Source: Gemmatimonadota bacterium (GTDB taxonomy: Bacteria > Gemmatimonadota > Gemmatimonadetes > Palauibacterales > Palauibacteraceae). From it: a stretch of DNA of 35,193 bases. The DNA is taken from positions 1 through 35,193 of the forward strand of contig JAJCZV010000040.1 in assembly GCA_029262175.1 (NCBI GenBank), given 5' to 3'. The notes below the pieces were generated by a model. It was not told the DNA's origin and searched no databases. It saw nothing but the letters and a program-made list of their open reading frames with translations. This document shows positions 24,985 to 34,982 of the stretch, one piece after another (position 1 is the stretch's first letter; each line of letters begins with the position of its first letter). A program made the position numbers and the translations under genes.

Positions 24985-27402
24985 ATGATCAAGGCAGCCC
25001 GCTTGCTGCTCGGTTTGACCCTCCTCTGCGCCACTCCTCTACAGGCCCAATTCGGCGCCTACGCTGCGGTGGACGGCGACCAGATCCTCATTACCGAGAT
25101 CGACCCCACCAACCCGAGCACCGTGCGGATCTATGAGCGCGATGGCTCCGGCTGGGCCGAGATTGGCGTTCTCCACGCACCGGAGGTCCCGGGCCACGAG
25201 GGAGACGATTACTTCGGGCGCTTCCTGATCCGTGACGGCCAGTCTCTGATCGTGGGGTCCACTGCGCTCGACCTGAACGGCGACCAAGTCTCCGAGGGGG
25301 GCATCTTTCTGTTCAGGCGCGACGCGGGGGGTTGGGCCTACGACGCGTTTCTCCGACCCGAGAGCGTCCCGGATGGCGTCTCGTTTGGGCGGTTCGCGGC
25401 AATCCGCGGCGACGTGCTTTTGGTTTCTGCGCTCGGAGACAGTGAGGCTCGGGGCGCCATCTGGGTGTTCGAACGCGATGGATCCGGAGGCTGGACCCAC
25501 ACGCACAAGCTCGAGCCCGAAGGAGCGGAACCCAACGAGTTTTCCGGCTGGGGCCTGGCGTTCGACGGCGAACGAGCCATCACCGGGGCGCTTCAGAATG
25601 GCAAGCCCACCGGGGCCGCATACATCTACAAGCGAGAGTCCGACGGCAGTTGGGGACTGGAAGCCAGGATCGAATCGGGCGAGGACTACTCGGGCACCGG
25701 TTTCGGGCAGAGCGTGGCCTGGCTCGACGGGAAGGCGCTGATCGGCGCCCCCGGCGCCGACAACGGCCGCGGCGCGGTCATCGCGTATGAACGAAACTCC
25801 GCGACCGGCGACTGGATCGAGACGGGGATGCTCACCGCGTACGACCGCCAACAGGGCGGACAGTTCGGGGCCACGATCACGCCCGCATCCGGGCACCTGT
25901 GGGTCGGCTCTCCAGGCGCGGACGGATCCGGTCGCGTCTACGGATTCGAGTACGATTCGAATACGGGACGCTTCGGGGACGCATATAAGCTCGCAGGGCT
26001 GGAACAGGACGTCGGGGATACGTTCGGCAGCTTTGTCGCCGTGGGCGAAAACCACGCGCTGGTCGGACAGGTCGGCGATGACAATCAGCTCGGTTCTGCG
26101 ATCGTTCTGGATCGCACCGCCGATGGATGGTCACCGACAGCCAAGCTCATGGGGCCGACGCCGGCGGGGCTGGCCGCCCTGACGTCAGGCGAGGTTTCCT
26201 GCGATGACGGGCTAGCCGATCAGTTTACCTGTTCGCAGGTCGACATCGTGTCGTTCCTTCCCGTCGAGGCGCTCGGCGGCGATCGAGGCGCGGAGACCAA
26301 TGACGTGTGGGGCTGGACAGATCCGCAGACCGGCCGCGAGTACGCGCTCGTGGGCCGCACCGACGGCACGGCGTTCATCGACATTACGAATGCGGAGCGC
26401 CCGGTCGTGTTGGGGAACCTCCCCAAGACGATGGGATCGCAGAGCAACGCCTGGCGGGACATCAAAGTGTACGAGAACCACGCCTTCATCGTGGCCGATG
26501 GTGCCGGCCAACACGGCATGCAGGTGTTCGACCTCACGCGTCTCCGAGATGTGCGCAACGCCCCCGTCACGTTCGACGAAGACGCGATGTACGACAGGGT
26601 CGCGAGCGTCCACAACATCGTGATCAACGAGGAGACCGGTTTCGCCTACGCCGTAGGATCGAATTCGGGCGGAGAGACCTGCGGTGGCGGGTTCCACATG
26701 ATCAACATCCAGGAGCCGAAGAACCCGCGGTTCCAGGGTTGCTTCCAGGACGTCAACACCGGGTTCGCGGGGACGGGCTATTCCCACGATGCCATGTGCA
26801 TCAACTACGACGGTCCCGACGCGGAACACGTCGGCAAAGAGATTTGCTTTGGGTCGAACGAGGACAATCTTTCGATCGCAGACGTCACGGATAAGGACAA
26901 CTCCGTCGCCCTCTCGCACGCCAGCTACCCCAGCGTCGCGTACGCTCACCAGGGCTGGATCACAGAAGATCATCGCTACTTTTTCATGAACGATGAGGGC
27001 GACGAGGGACAGAACCAACAAGAGGTTCAAGACCCGGAGAACACGACGGCGGAGTTGATGGCGGGGACGCGCACGTTGATCTGGGATGTCTCCGACCTCG
27101 ACGATCCGGTCATGGTCAAGGAACATTTCGGAGAGACACTGACGATCGATCACAACCTCTACATCAAAGACGACTTGATGTATCAGTCGAACTATGTGAG
27201 CGGTCTGCGCGTGCTCGATATCAGCGACCCGGAGAACCCCGAGGAAGTCGGCTTCCTGGACACGGTGCCTTGGGACGAGTCGGTGACGTTCGATGGCTCC
27301 TGGTCCAACTATCCGTTCTTCGAGAGCGGAACGATCGTGGTCTCGAGTGGAAAAGAAGGCGTGTTCTTCGTGAAGTATCGCCGACCGGAGCTCGTGCCAT
27401 AG
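24985..27402 (+). CDS. Choice-of-anchor-B family protein with FG-GAP-like repeats (copy 3)
   Basis: 805 residues from ATG 24985, preceded by GAGG at 8 bases and opening a signal peptide (MIKAARLLLGLTLLCATPLQ, cleaved near QAQ). The ATG at 24940 would add 15 polar residues ahead of it. Architecture equals copies 1 and 2: FG-GAP-like repeats (YFGRFLIRDGQSLIVGST, GFGQSVAWLDGKALIGAPGA), then the choice-of-anchor-B module (NDVWGWTDPQTGREYALVGR, AWRDIKVYENHAFIVADG, HVGKEICFGSNEDNLSIAD). It has an acidic insertion (DEGDEGQNQQEVQDPEN) after the QGWITEDHRYFFMN strand, which the other two lack. Exported, function unknown. Confidence 0.87.
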   Translation: MIKAARLLLGLTLLCATPLQAQFGAYAAVDGDQILITEIDPTNPSTVRIYERDGSGWAEIGVLHAPEVPGHEGDDYFGRFLIRDGQSLIVGSTALDLNGDQVSEGGIFLFRRDAGGWAYDAFLRPESVPDGVSFGRFAAIRGDVLLVSALGDSEARGAIWVFERDGSGGWTHTHKLEPEGAEPNEFSGWGLAFDGERAITGALQNGKPTGAAYIYKRESDGSWGLEARIESGEDYSGTGFGQSVAWLDGKALIGAPGADNGRGAVIAYERNSATGDWIETGMLTAYDRQQGGQFGATITPASGHLWVGSPGADGSGRVYGFEYDSNTGRFGDAYKLAGLEQDVGDTFGSFVAVGENHALVGQVGDDNQLGSAIVLDRTADGWSPTAKLMGPTPAGLAALTSGEVSCDDGLADQFTCSQVDIVSFLPVEALGGDRGAETNDVWGWTDPQTGREYALVGRTDGTAFIDITNAERPVVLGNLPKTMGSQSNAWRDIKVYENHAFIVADGAGQHGMQVFDLTRLRDVRNAPVTFDEDAMYDRVASVHNIVINEETGFAYAVGSNSGGETCGGGFHMINIQEPKNPRFQGCFQDVNTGFAGTGYSHDAMCINYDGPDAEHVGKEICFGSNEDNLSIADVTDKDNSVALSHASYPSVAYAHQGWITEDHRYFFMNDEGDEGQNQQEVQDPENTTAELMAGTRTLIWDVSDLDDPVMVKEHFGETLTIDHNLYIKDDLMYQSNYVSGLRVLDISDPENPEEVGFLDTVPWDESVTFDGSWSNYPFFESGTIVVSSGKEGVFFVKYRRPELVP

Positions 27403-27424
27403 AGGGCATCGGGACGGAGAGCCC

Positions 27425-28078
27425 ATGAAGGGCGCTCGACTGCTGCCGGCCAGCAGGGTTGCGGTGGGCCTGGCCTTCGTCGCGGTGGGCGCCCTTCTTC
27501 TCCTCTCGCCGAGATTGCTCGGCCTCGAGTGGTCGGCCGGAAGCATCCTGGTCGACCTCGGGAGCGAGTTCGTGGGGCTCGCCCTCACCGTATGGATCCT
27601 CGACTGGTTCTTCGAGCAACGACGGCTGCGGGCCGAGGGGCGCCGTCTGGCTTGGGAGGTCTTCCACCGAGTCGAACGCGTCACATGGATCTGGCTGGGA
27701 GGACCGCTGCGCATGGAGACCGACGAACTGCTCGCCCTCCTCGGCACGGTGCGCAGCGGCGACAACGTCGCGCCGTGCACCGAGGACCTCCTCTTGGGCT
27801 TGGGCATCCGCAGCCGGGAGCTCATGAAGGGCGAGACGCAGGCCGTCGGAGTGATCGCGGGTCTTGGTGACGCTCTGGGCGAGCTTTCCGGTCTCGCGCG
27901 GATCGGCGAAGGAAAAAATCCCTCTCCCGGTTCCATCGCCGAGGCGCTGCTTTCCAGCGCTCGCCCGTTGGCCAAGATCCTCAACCTCTCGGCCACATCG
28001 ATTCCCGCGCGCTTGATCCGGAATCGAGAGCCCGACCCGGCGGCTCAAGAGCGTCGCTTTGCCTCGGGCAACGTCTAG
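27425..28078 (+). CDS. Small membrane protein of unknown function
   Basis: 217 residues, ATG preceded by GGAG at a normal distance and 22 bases after the choice-of-anchor-B stop. Two hydrophobic segments (about residues 11-31 and 40-62) are followed by a basic region (EQRRLRAEGRRLAWEVF) and a helical cytoplasmic-like domain of about 140 residues. The pattern of two TM helices then a charged helical domain recalls small bacterial membrane proteins without assigned function. No family recognised. Could be co-transcribed with the preceding gene. Confidence 0.7.
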   Translation: MKGARLLPASRVAVGLAFVAVGALLLLSPRLLGLEWSAGSILVDLGSEFVGLALTVWILDWFFEQRRLRAEGRRLAWEVFHRVERVTWIWLGGPLRMETDELLALLGTVRSGDNVAPCTEDLLLGLGIRSRELMKGETQAVGVIAGLGDALGELSGLARIGEGKNPSPGSIAEALLSSARPLAKILNLSATSIPARLIRNREPDPAAQERRFASGNV

Positions 28079-28219
28079 CCAGTAGCCCGCCGCCGTGTGG
28101 ACGCGGCAAGCACGCCGAGCGTCCAACTCCCCCGCCTGCCGGAACTTGGCGCACGCTCCTTGCTGTCCACTGGGTTCTCAGAGCGAATCCTGTCCCCCGA
28201 GAGCTAGGAAGCCCCCCCT

Positions 28220-29176
28220 TTGGCGCACGCGCAAAGCCCGAATGACGCCGGACCGACCACTGAGATCGCTGAAGCCCAGCCCGACGCTGACGCCGCCGTT
28301 CGCGCCCTGGGTGCGGCCCGAATCGCCGCCGGGCTGGAGCCGAACCACGATCTCGACGTGGCGGTGCACGCCGCCATCGCCGGAGGGGTCGCCGCCTGCG
28401 AGTTCTACGGCGGAGCGCTCGAGATCTCCGATAAGGGGGAAAATGACCCGGTTACGGCGGCCGATCATGCGTCGAACCGGGCGATTCTGGCCATTCTGGC
28501 GGCGGAACGCCCTGAAGACCTGATCCTCAGCGAGGAGTCGCCGCCACCGGCGAACCGGGGCGGCGGTCGTCTTTGGGTGGTCGATCCATTGGACGGGACC
28601 AAGGAATTCATCGCCGCCAATGGCGAGTTTTCGGTGATGATCGGACTCGCGGCCGATGGCGATGCGGTTCTCGGAGCCGTCTACCAACCGGCGATCCATC
28701 GCGTATTCGCTGGGGTCGTGAACGAGAGCGCTTGGTCGCTTGCGGACTCACCGGAGGGCTGGGTGGCGACCCGGCTCGAGATCGACGCCGACGCCCCCGT
28801 GCGTAAGCCGATTCGGTTTGTCCGATCCCGTTCGCACCCCGACGAGCGCCTCACGCGTCTGGCCGCGTCGCTCGGCGACATCGAGGAGGTCATCTCGGGC
28901 TCCGTTGGCATAAAGTGTGCTCTCGTCGCGCGGGATGCGGCGGATCTCTATGTCCATCCCGTGCCCTATCTCAAGGAGTGGGACACGTGCGCTCCCGAGG
29001 CGATCCTTCGCGGGGCCGGTGGTCGGGTCACCGATTGTCAGGGAGGCCCTCTGAGGTACGGTGACTCTGATCCGCAACAAAGGGGTGGCATCTTCGCCGC
29101 GACCCCCGCGGCATGGGAGTACGCCCGATCAGAAGTTCTTGAACTTACGCGGTCGATGTTCGAAGACCGAGACTAA
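28220..29176 (+). CDS. cysQ: 3'(2'),5'-bisphosphate nucleotidase (CysQ-like, inositol monophosphatase superfamily)
   Basis: 318 residues, TTG start at 28220 supported by AGGAAG upstream. Superfamily metal-binding motifs: GENDPVTAADHASN, the EE of SEESPP, VDPLDGTKEFI (DPxDGT) and the late EWDTCAPEAIL. DGTKEF is the form typical of CysQ rather than inositol monophosphatase proper. CysQ removes 3'-phosphate from PAP, the by-product of PAPS use, in the cytoplasm. Directly followed by cysC and sat, which fits. The N-terminal 45 residues are Ala/Pro/Asp-rich and probably not part of the fold, so the true start may be later. Confidence 0.86.
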   Translation: MAHAQSPNDAGPTTEIAEAQPDADAAVRALGAARIAAGLEPNHDLDVAVHAAIAGGVAACEFYGGALEISDKGENDPVTAADHASNRAILAILAAERPEDLILSEESPPPANRGGGRLWVVDPLDGTKEFIAANGEFSVMIGLAADGDAVLGAVYQPAIHRVFAGVVNESAWSLADSPEGWVATRLEIDADAPVRKPIRFVRSRSHPDERLTRLAASLGDIEEVISGSVGIKCALVARDAADLYVHPVPYLKEWDTCAPEAILRGAGGRVTDCQGGPLRYGDSDPQQRGGIFAATPAAWEYARSEVLELTRSMFEDRD

Positions 29177-29197
29177 GAAACCAGAGAGGAAACTGCT

Positions 29198-29860
29198 TTG
29201 AGCGACGATAGGAATAAAGGCGGACGCCAGCGCTCCGAAAACGTGACGTGGCACGTCGGCTCCGTCACGCGGGAGGCACGAGAAGAACGACGCGGACACC
29301 GAGGAGCCGTGCTTTGGTTCACCGGTCTGTCTGCCAGCGGCAAGAGCACGCTCGCGGTCGAGGTCGACAAGCGACTGTTCGCGCTCGGTCACTTTTCGTA
29401 CGTCTTGGACGGCGACAACGTCCGACACGGACTGAACGGCGACCTCGGCTTCACACCGGATCATCGCATGGAGAACATTCGCCGAGTCGGAGAAGTCGCG
29501 AAGCTGTTCGCCGAGTCGGGCGCGCTCGTTCTCACCGCCTTCATTTCTCCCTACTCCGAGGACAGGGATCGCGTCCGCGAACTGGTTACGCGACCGACCG
29601 ACTTTGTCGAGGTTCACGTGTCCTGTCCCGTCGAAGTATGCGAGGCTCGGGATCCGAAGGGGCTCTACAAGAAGGCGCGTGCGGGCGAGATCCCGAACTT
29701 CACCGGCATCGACGCGCCCTACGAGCAGCCCGAAGCCGCCGAGCTGACGGTAGAAACCAACCTGCACGACGTCGAGACCTGCGCCGCGCAGGTTATCGAG
29801 TTCTTGATGGAACACGGGTACATCTCCAACGAGCCGCGGCTGCACGCCGCAAACGGCTAA
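29198..29860 (+). CDS. cysC: Adenylylsulfate kinase (APS kinase)
   Basis: 220 residues from TTG 29198 with GAGAGGA upstream. It phosphorylates APS to PAPS using ATP. Visible features: P-loop GLSASGKST, the [11 protein letters not shown] motif, the region [25 protein letters not shown], and [20 protein letters not shown], all canonical for CysC. The stop of cysQ is 21 bases upstream and sat begins 26 bases downstream, so this is one operon supplying PAPS for sulfate assimilation or sulfotransferases. No PAPS reductase is visible here. Confidence 0.93.
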   Translation: MSDDRNKGGRQRSENVTWHVGSVTREAREERRGHRGAVLWFTGLSASGKSTLAVEVDKRLFALGHFSYVLDGDNVRHGLNGDLGFTPDHRMENIRRVGEVAKLFAESGALVLTAFISPYSEDRDRVRELVTRPTDFVEVHVSCPVEVCEARDPKGLYKKARAGEIPNFTGIDAPYEQPEAAELTVETNLHDVETCAAQVIEFLMEHGYISNEPRLHAANG

Positions 29861-29886
29861 GGGGTACAATCATCGAAACGATCGCT

Positions 29887-31095
29887 ATGGAATCGCCGCG
29901 GGGCGTGGGTGCGGAGACGGGGGCGGCTGGCACCAGCGGTCCGATCGCACCGTACGGCGGCTCGCTCGTGAACCGAGTCGTCGCCGCTGACGCGCGCGAC
30001 GCCCTTCTTGCGGAAGCCGCTTCGCTTCCCGCCATCCAGATTCCTTCTCGGATTCTTGCCGACCTCTATCTGATCTCCGTGGGCGCGCTTTCTCCGCTCG
30101 AGGGATTCATGGATGCGGCCAATTACAATTCGGTACTCGACGGCATGACGCTTTCCAACGGTCTGCCCTGGTCGATCCCCGTCGTCCTTCCAGCTTCAGA
30201 AGAGGAAGCCGGCGCGTTCCAGGCCGGCGAACGAGTCGCGCTCGTCGCCCCGGACGGTGAGGTCGCCGCGATCATCGACGTCACCGAGATCTACGATCGA
30301 GACCTTTCGCGCGAGTCGCGTCAGGTGTATCGAACCGAAGACGAGGCGCACCCGGGTGTGGCCGCGATTCGAGAGCTTGGCCCACGCTATGTCGCTGGAC
30401 CCGTTCAGTATCTCTACGGGAGCGACATCTCTGGCTTTCCGAAAGACAACCTGACCCCCGCGCAAACACGCGATGCGTTCGATGAAGCTGGCTGGCGCAC
30501 GGTAGTCGCGTTCCAAACGCGAAACCCGATCCATCGCGCGCACGAGTATCTGCAGAAGTGTGCGCTCGAGATGGTCGAAGGCTTGCTCGTGCACCCGCTC
30601 GTCGGAGACACGAAGTCCGACGACATCCCGGCCGACATCCGGATGGAGTGCTACGAGACGATTCTCGACCTGTACTACCCACACGATCGAGTCCTCCTCA
30701 GCGTACTCCCGGCCGCCATGCGATACGCCGGTCCGCGAGAGGCGATCTTCCATGCCATCATCCGTCGCAACTACGGGTGCACGCACTTTATCGTGGGACG
30801 CGATCACGCGGGTGTCGGAGACTACTACGGTACCTACGACGCGCAGGAGATCTTCGACGAAGTCGACGCAGCGCTCTTGGGCATTACCCCGCTCAAGTTC
30901 GAGCATGCGTTCTGGTGCAAGCGCACCGGGCAGATGGCTTCTAACAAGACGACGCCGTCTTCACCGGAAGAGCGAGTGTTCCTCTCGGGCACGAAGGTAC
31001 GGGACATGCTCGCGGCCGGTGAGCGTCCGCCCGAGGAGTTCACGCGGCCGGAAGTCGCCGACGTTCTGATGAAGGCCTATCGGAACACCGACTAG
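29887..31095 (+). CDS. sat: Sulfate adenylyltransferase (ATP sulfurylase)
   Basis: 402 residues. Makes APS from sulfate and ATP. Motifs of the homo-oligomeric Sat type: FQTRNPIHRAHEYLQ (QxRNPxHxxH), VGRDHAGVGDYYG, LSGTKVRDMLAAGERPP and ISVGALSPLEGFMDAANY. This is not the CysD/CysN type. The ATG at 29887 is used although no good ribosome-binding site precedes it. About 20 residues (MESPRGVGAETGAAGTSGP) come before the family's usual beginning (IAPYGGSLVNRVV), so a later start is possible. Last gene of cysQ-cysC-sat. Confidence 0.92.
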   Translation: MESPRGVGAETGAAGTSGPIAPYGGSLVNRVVAADARDALLAEAASLPAIQIPSRILADLYLISVGALSPLEGFMDAANYNSVLDGMTLSNGLPWSIPVVLPASEEEAGAFQAGERVALVAPDGEVAAIIDVTEIYDRDLSRESRQVYRTEDEAHPGVAAIRELGPRYVAGPVQYLYGSDISGFPKDNLTPAQTRDAFDEAGWRTVVAFQTRNPIHRAHEYLQKCALEMVEGLLVHPLVGDTKSDDIPADIRMECYETILDLYYPHDRVLLSVLPAAMRYAGPREAIFHAIIRRNYGCTHFIVGRDHAGVGDYYGTYDAQEIFDEVDAALLGITPLKFEHAFWCKRTGQMASNKTTPSSPEERVFLSGTKVRDMLAAGERPPEEFTRPEVADVLMKAYRNTD

Positions 31096-31137
31096 GTCGA
31101 GGGGTTTGCACCCCATGCTCGCGTGAGAAAACAGTCG

Positions 31138-31168
31138 AACGGGCTACCCGCTGCCAGGGTGGCCCGTT
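31138..31168 (+). terminator. Hairpin downstream of sat
   Basis: AACGGGCTACCC (31138-31149) pairs with GGGTGGCCCGTT (31157-31168) around a 7-base loop; 12 bp with one U-G pair. A smaller GGGG/CCCC hairpin precedes it (31101-31114). No U tract follows. It lies 43 bases after sat and 20 before the sugar dehydrogenase ATG, and probably separates the two units. Confidence 0.6.
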
Positions 31169-31188
31169 GACGCATCGGGAGGTCGTGA

Positions 31189-32370
31189 ATGGTGGCGGTA
31201 CGACGATTGACACGTCTTGTGGCCGCGTCGCTGGTGACGCTCGGCGCTTCGGGTTGCTCGTCCGTCACCGCCCCGCCTCCGGGGCCACCCCCTCCACCGC
31301 CGTCCGGCACCATGCTCAGAGCCACCCCGGTCGTGAGCGGTCTGTCAGCGCCGGTCTATCTCTCTGCCCCTCCGGGCGACCCGAGGCTCTTCGTCGTGGA
31401 GCAGGTCGGCCGAATTCGAATCGTGGATGCGGGTGGCCAGCTCTTGGGAGCCGCCTTCCTCGATATCGTGGGGGACGTCGACACCGAGCCCGAAGGAGGG
31501 CTTCTCAGTCTGGCGTTCCACCCGCAGTACCAAAGCAACGGGTTCGTCTACATCAACTCTACGAACCGACAAGGACACACCGTCGTCGAGCGATATACGG
31601 TGTCCGGCGACCCGAATCGTCTCGATGCGTCGTCGGCGAAGCTGATCATTCAGATCAACCAAACGCGCTCCAACCACAATGGTGGGCAACTGCAGTTTGG
31701 CCCCGATGGCATGCTCTACATTTTCATGGGCGACGGCGGCGGCTCAGGTGACCCCGACGGCAACGGTCAAGATCTCGACACGCTGCACGGAAAGATTCTG
31801 CGGCTTGATGTCGACGGTGGCGATCCGTTTGCGATTCCCAGCGACAATCCGTTCGTCGGGATCAGCGGCGCACGCGATGAAATCTGGGCCTTCGGTCTTC
31901 GAAACCCGTGGCGATCGAGTTTTGATCCTGCCAGCGGAATGCTCTACGTCGCCGACGTGGGTCAGAACACGATCGAGGAGGTCAACGCCGTACCTGCCAC
32001 CCAGGGCGGGGTCAACTATGGCTGGAACACCATGGAGGGCTCGAGCTGCTTTGGCGGTGGCTCCTGCGACATGACGGGCCTCACGCTCCCCGTCGAAGAA
32101 TACACGCAAGCCAGCGGCGGGTGCTCTGTCACGGGCGGGCGCGTGTACCGCGGCTCAGCCATCCCGCAGATCCAGGGGCACTACTTCTATTCCGACTTTT
32201 GCGCGGGCTTCCTTAGAAGCTTCCGCCTTCAGTCCGGCGCGGCGACGGATCGGGTCGAGTGGACCGTCGGCAACCTCGGAAGCGTGTCATCGTTTGGCGA
32301 GGACGCGTCGGGCGAGCTCTATGTGTTGGACATCGGCGGGACCGTGTCGCGGATCGAAGCCGCGCCATAG
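31189..32370 (+). CDS. PQQ-dependent sugar dehydrogenase family lipoprotein (glucose/sorbosone dehydrogenase-like)
   Basis: 393 residues, ATG preceded by GGAGG at 7 bases. The signal ends in LGASGC (lipobox), then a Pro-rich linker (PPPGPPPPPPSG). The GSDH-type propeller shows FVVEQVGRIRIVD, GLLSLAFHPQY, NHNGGQLQFGPDGMLYI, GDGGGSGDP (Ca/PQQ region), LHGKILRLDVDGG, RNPWRSSFDP, LYVADVGQNTIEEVNA and GVNYGWNTMEG. Such enzymes oxidise aldose sugars in the periplasm with PQQ and pass electrons to the respiratory chain; some relatives lack proven activity, so substrate is open. Convergent with the beta-barrel gene, 20 bases between stops. Confidence 0.86.
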   Translation: MVAVRRLTRLVAASLVTLGASGCSSVTAPPPGPPPPPPSGTMLRATPVVSGLSAPVYLSAPPGDPRLFVVEQVGRIRIVDAGGQLLGAAFLDIVGDVDTEPEGGLLSLAFHPQYQSNGFVYINSTNRQGHTVVERYTVSGDPNRLDASSAKLIIQINQTRSNHNGGQLQFGPDGMLYIFMGDGGGSGDPDGNGQDLDTLHGKILRLDVDGGDPFAIPSDNPFVGISGARDEIWAFGLRNPWRSSFDPASGMLYVADVGQNTIEEVNAVPATQGGVNYGWNTMEGSSCFGGGSCDMTGLTLPVEEYTQASGGCSVTGGRVYRGSAIPQIQGHYFYSDFCAGFLRSFRLQSGAATDRVEWTVGNLGSVSSFGEDASGELYVLDIGGTVSRIEAAP

Positions 32371-32390
32371 AGCTGTCCCGACTCGTGAGT

Positions 32391-33179
32391 TCAGAGCCCG
32401 ATCGAAAGCCCCACGTTGAAGAGCACGAAGTCGACATCCGACAGGATCGGACTGACGATGGCTCGGCCAAATCCGTCATCGAAGATGCCCCCCTCGGTCA
32501 GATACTCCGTCTGACCGTGTCGTCGGTACTGACCATCGACCTTGAGGAACACCGGGCTGTGTCCGTTGCTCAACCGGAAGGAGAGGCCTCCACCCAGTCC
32601 GTACGCTAGACTGGCGTCGTCGAAGTTGAGCGTGGTTCCGAACCCGCCGTAGTCGTAGGCGTAGCCGCCACCGATCGAACTCTCCGTGAAGAAGTATCCC
32701 ACGCCCACGAACCCGTTTATGTAGGGTCGAATCGGACCGGTCGGGATCTGAATCAGCGGTCCCAGGCCCACGTATCCGATGTTGTTGCGCGTCGTGAGGT
32801 CGGCCAGGATTCGGCCCGTGCCAGGAAACACCGGGACGCCGAATCGCTCGGAACCGTAGTTGATGTACCCGGCTTCAAACCGCATCCCGAGCGCATTCGT
32901 GGGTTCGAGACCGACGGTCGCATTGAGGGAGACCCCGAATCCGTCGTTGACGAAACCGGAGAAGTCGCCTTGTGGGGACAGCACCGAAAACCCGCCGCCG
33001 AGTTCCCAACGCGTACGCCGGTACTCTTCGTGGATCTCGTCTTCGACGTCATTCCGTCCGTGGACGTGACCCCCGTGTCGCTGCGCCGCGGCGTCGCCGG
33101 GGACCAGCATGGCCAGGGTCAGAAGCGCGAATACGGCGCGGAGCGCGCTGTGGTGAAACCGCCGTATCTGCGTGGTCAT
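32391..33179 (-). CDS. Outer-membrane beta-barrel protein
   Basis: 262 residues, start ATG at 33179 with GGAGGAG (on the minus strand) a few bases upstream. A signal peptide (ALRAVFALLTLAMLVPGDAA, cleaved near AAAQ) is followed by a His/Asp-rich segment (RHGGHVHGRNDVEDEIHEEY) that could bind metal, and then alternating amphipathic strands with Gly/Tyr ends (WELGGGFSVLSPQGDFSGF, MRFEAGYINYGSERFGV, IRPYINGFVGVGYFF, FLKVDGQYRRHGQTEY, VDFVLFNVGLSIGL). This fits an 8-strand OmpA/OmpW-like barrel. The last residue is Leu, not the usual Phe. The IS110 element lies 62 bases upstream of the start. Confidence 0.82.
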   Translation of the reverse strand: MTTQIRRFHHSALRAVFALLTLAMLVPGDAAAQRHGGHVHGRNDVEDEIHEEYRRTRWELGGGFSVLSPQGDFSGFVNDGFGVSLNATVGLEPTNALGMRFEAGYINYGSERFGVPVFPGTGRILADLTTRNNIGYVGLGPLIQIPTGPIRPYINGFVGVGYFFTESSIGGGYAYDYGGFGTTLNFDDASLAYGLGGGLSFRLSNGHSPVFLKVDGQYRRHGQTEYLTEGGIFDDGFGRAIVSPILSDVDFVLFNVGLSIGL

Positions 33180-33194
33180 AGGTCTCCTCCGATC

Positions 33195-34321
<1,127 letters not shown>

Positions 34322-34378
34322 GGCTAACAATCGGTCTCGAGGACCCTAGACGGATCGGGCTACCGCTCCCGTTTACTG
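34322..34378 (-). other. Possible integron attC site at the cassette 3' end
   Basis: On the minus strand, shortly after the cassette gene stop, an imperfect palindrome ends in CGATTGTTAGCC (34333-34322). GTTAGCC is the GTTAGVC form of the right-hand attC core, preceded by a 5-base spacer like that of many environmental attC sites. Inside, GTCT and AGAC pair, but the left-hand core is degenerate (AGTAAAC or GGTAGCC in place of RYYYAAC). Length about 57 bases. Weaker than the site at 34977-35072. Confidence 0.45.
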
Positions 34379-34982
34379 CAGAAAACTACCTACTTCTCGT
34401 CATACAAGACGGCGTCCGCCGACGAGGCAGCAGGGATGCGGTCCGTAAGGAGAGCCCAGATCCATGCGCCTAGTGTCGCAACGAAAACCGGGTACGCGAA
34501 GTAAGGCAGGGGGGACGATGTCGGGACCAGTGCGACTCCGCTGAATATCCTCAAGGCAGTGATCGCAAACAGAATCGCAGTTAGCGATCCAAGGAGGCGC
34601 GCGACCTGAGGGAGGACCGGGGGAATGCTGATCAGGATGAGGGCCACGGCCCATAGACCTGCGCCCGCAGCAAAGGAAGGAGTACTCCGGGCCAGGTCCA
34701 TTGCGGCACCCGAGACGACAAGGCCCTGGCCCACCGCGAAGACGAGGAATCCGGAAGCCACCAGGTCGTGGCCCGCTCGAAAGAACGCGACCGTAAGTAG
34801 GGCGCTAGCCGCTACCAACGCGAGCCCGTCGACACCCCAAGCCAGGCCGCGGAGGGCGTCGGACGGAGCAAACGTCCCGGCGAGTCCGAGGATGCCGCCC
34901 AAGGCTAGACCGAACGAGGCAGATGCCCTTAGCGTTTTCGTCAAGTTGTGGCCTCCCCTGTGGAAACTGTGGTGCCGTCTAA
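34328..34982 (-). mobile_element. Integron-type gene cassette
   Basis: Recombination within G|TTRRRY at the two attC-like sites would release 655 bases (34328-34982) holding a single gene with a 5' leader of about 38 bases and its own attC after the stop, exactly the layout of an integron cassette. No integrase gene or attI is visible; they may lie beyond the right edge. Flanked by two same-orientation IS110 copies. Confidence 0.55.
34390..34944 (-). CDS. Cassette-borne polytopic membrane protein of unknown function
   Basis: 184 residues from TTG 34944, supported by a strong GGGGAGG 7 bases upstream. Five or six hydrophobic segments cover nearly the whole chain: FGLALGGILGLAGTFA, GVDGLALVAASALLTVAFF, LVASGFLVFAVGQGLVVSG, GLWAVALILISIPPV, LLGSLTAILFAITALRIFSG, YFAYPVFVATLGAWIWALL. 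No family recognised. The codon choice (more AGG, TTG and CTA-type codons) differs from the neighbouring chromosomal genes, suggesting transfer. Small membrane proteins of unknown role are common in integron cassettes. No resistance function can be inferred. Confidence 0.72.
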   Translation of the reverse strand: MTKTLRASASFGLALGGILGLAGTFAPSDALRGLAWGVDGLALVAASALLTVAFFRAGHDLVASGFLVFAVGQGLVVSGAAMDLARSTPSFAAGAGLWAVALILISIPPVLPQVARLLGSLTAILFAITALRIFSGVALVPTSSPLPYFAYPVFVATLGAWIWALLTDRIPAASSADAVLYDEK

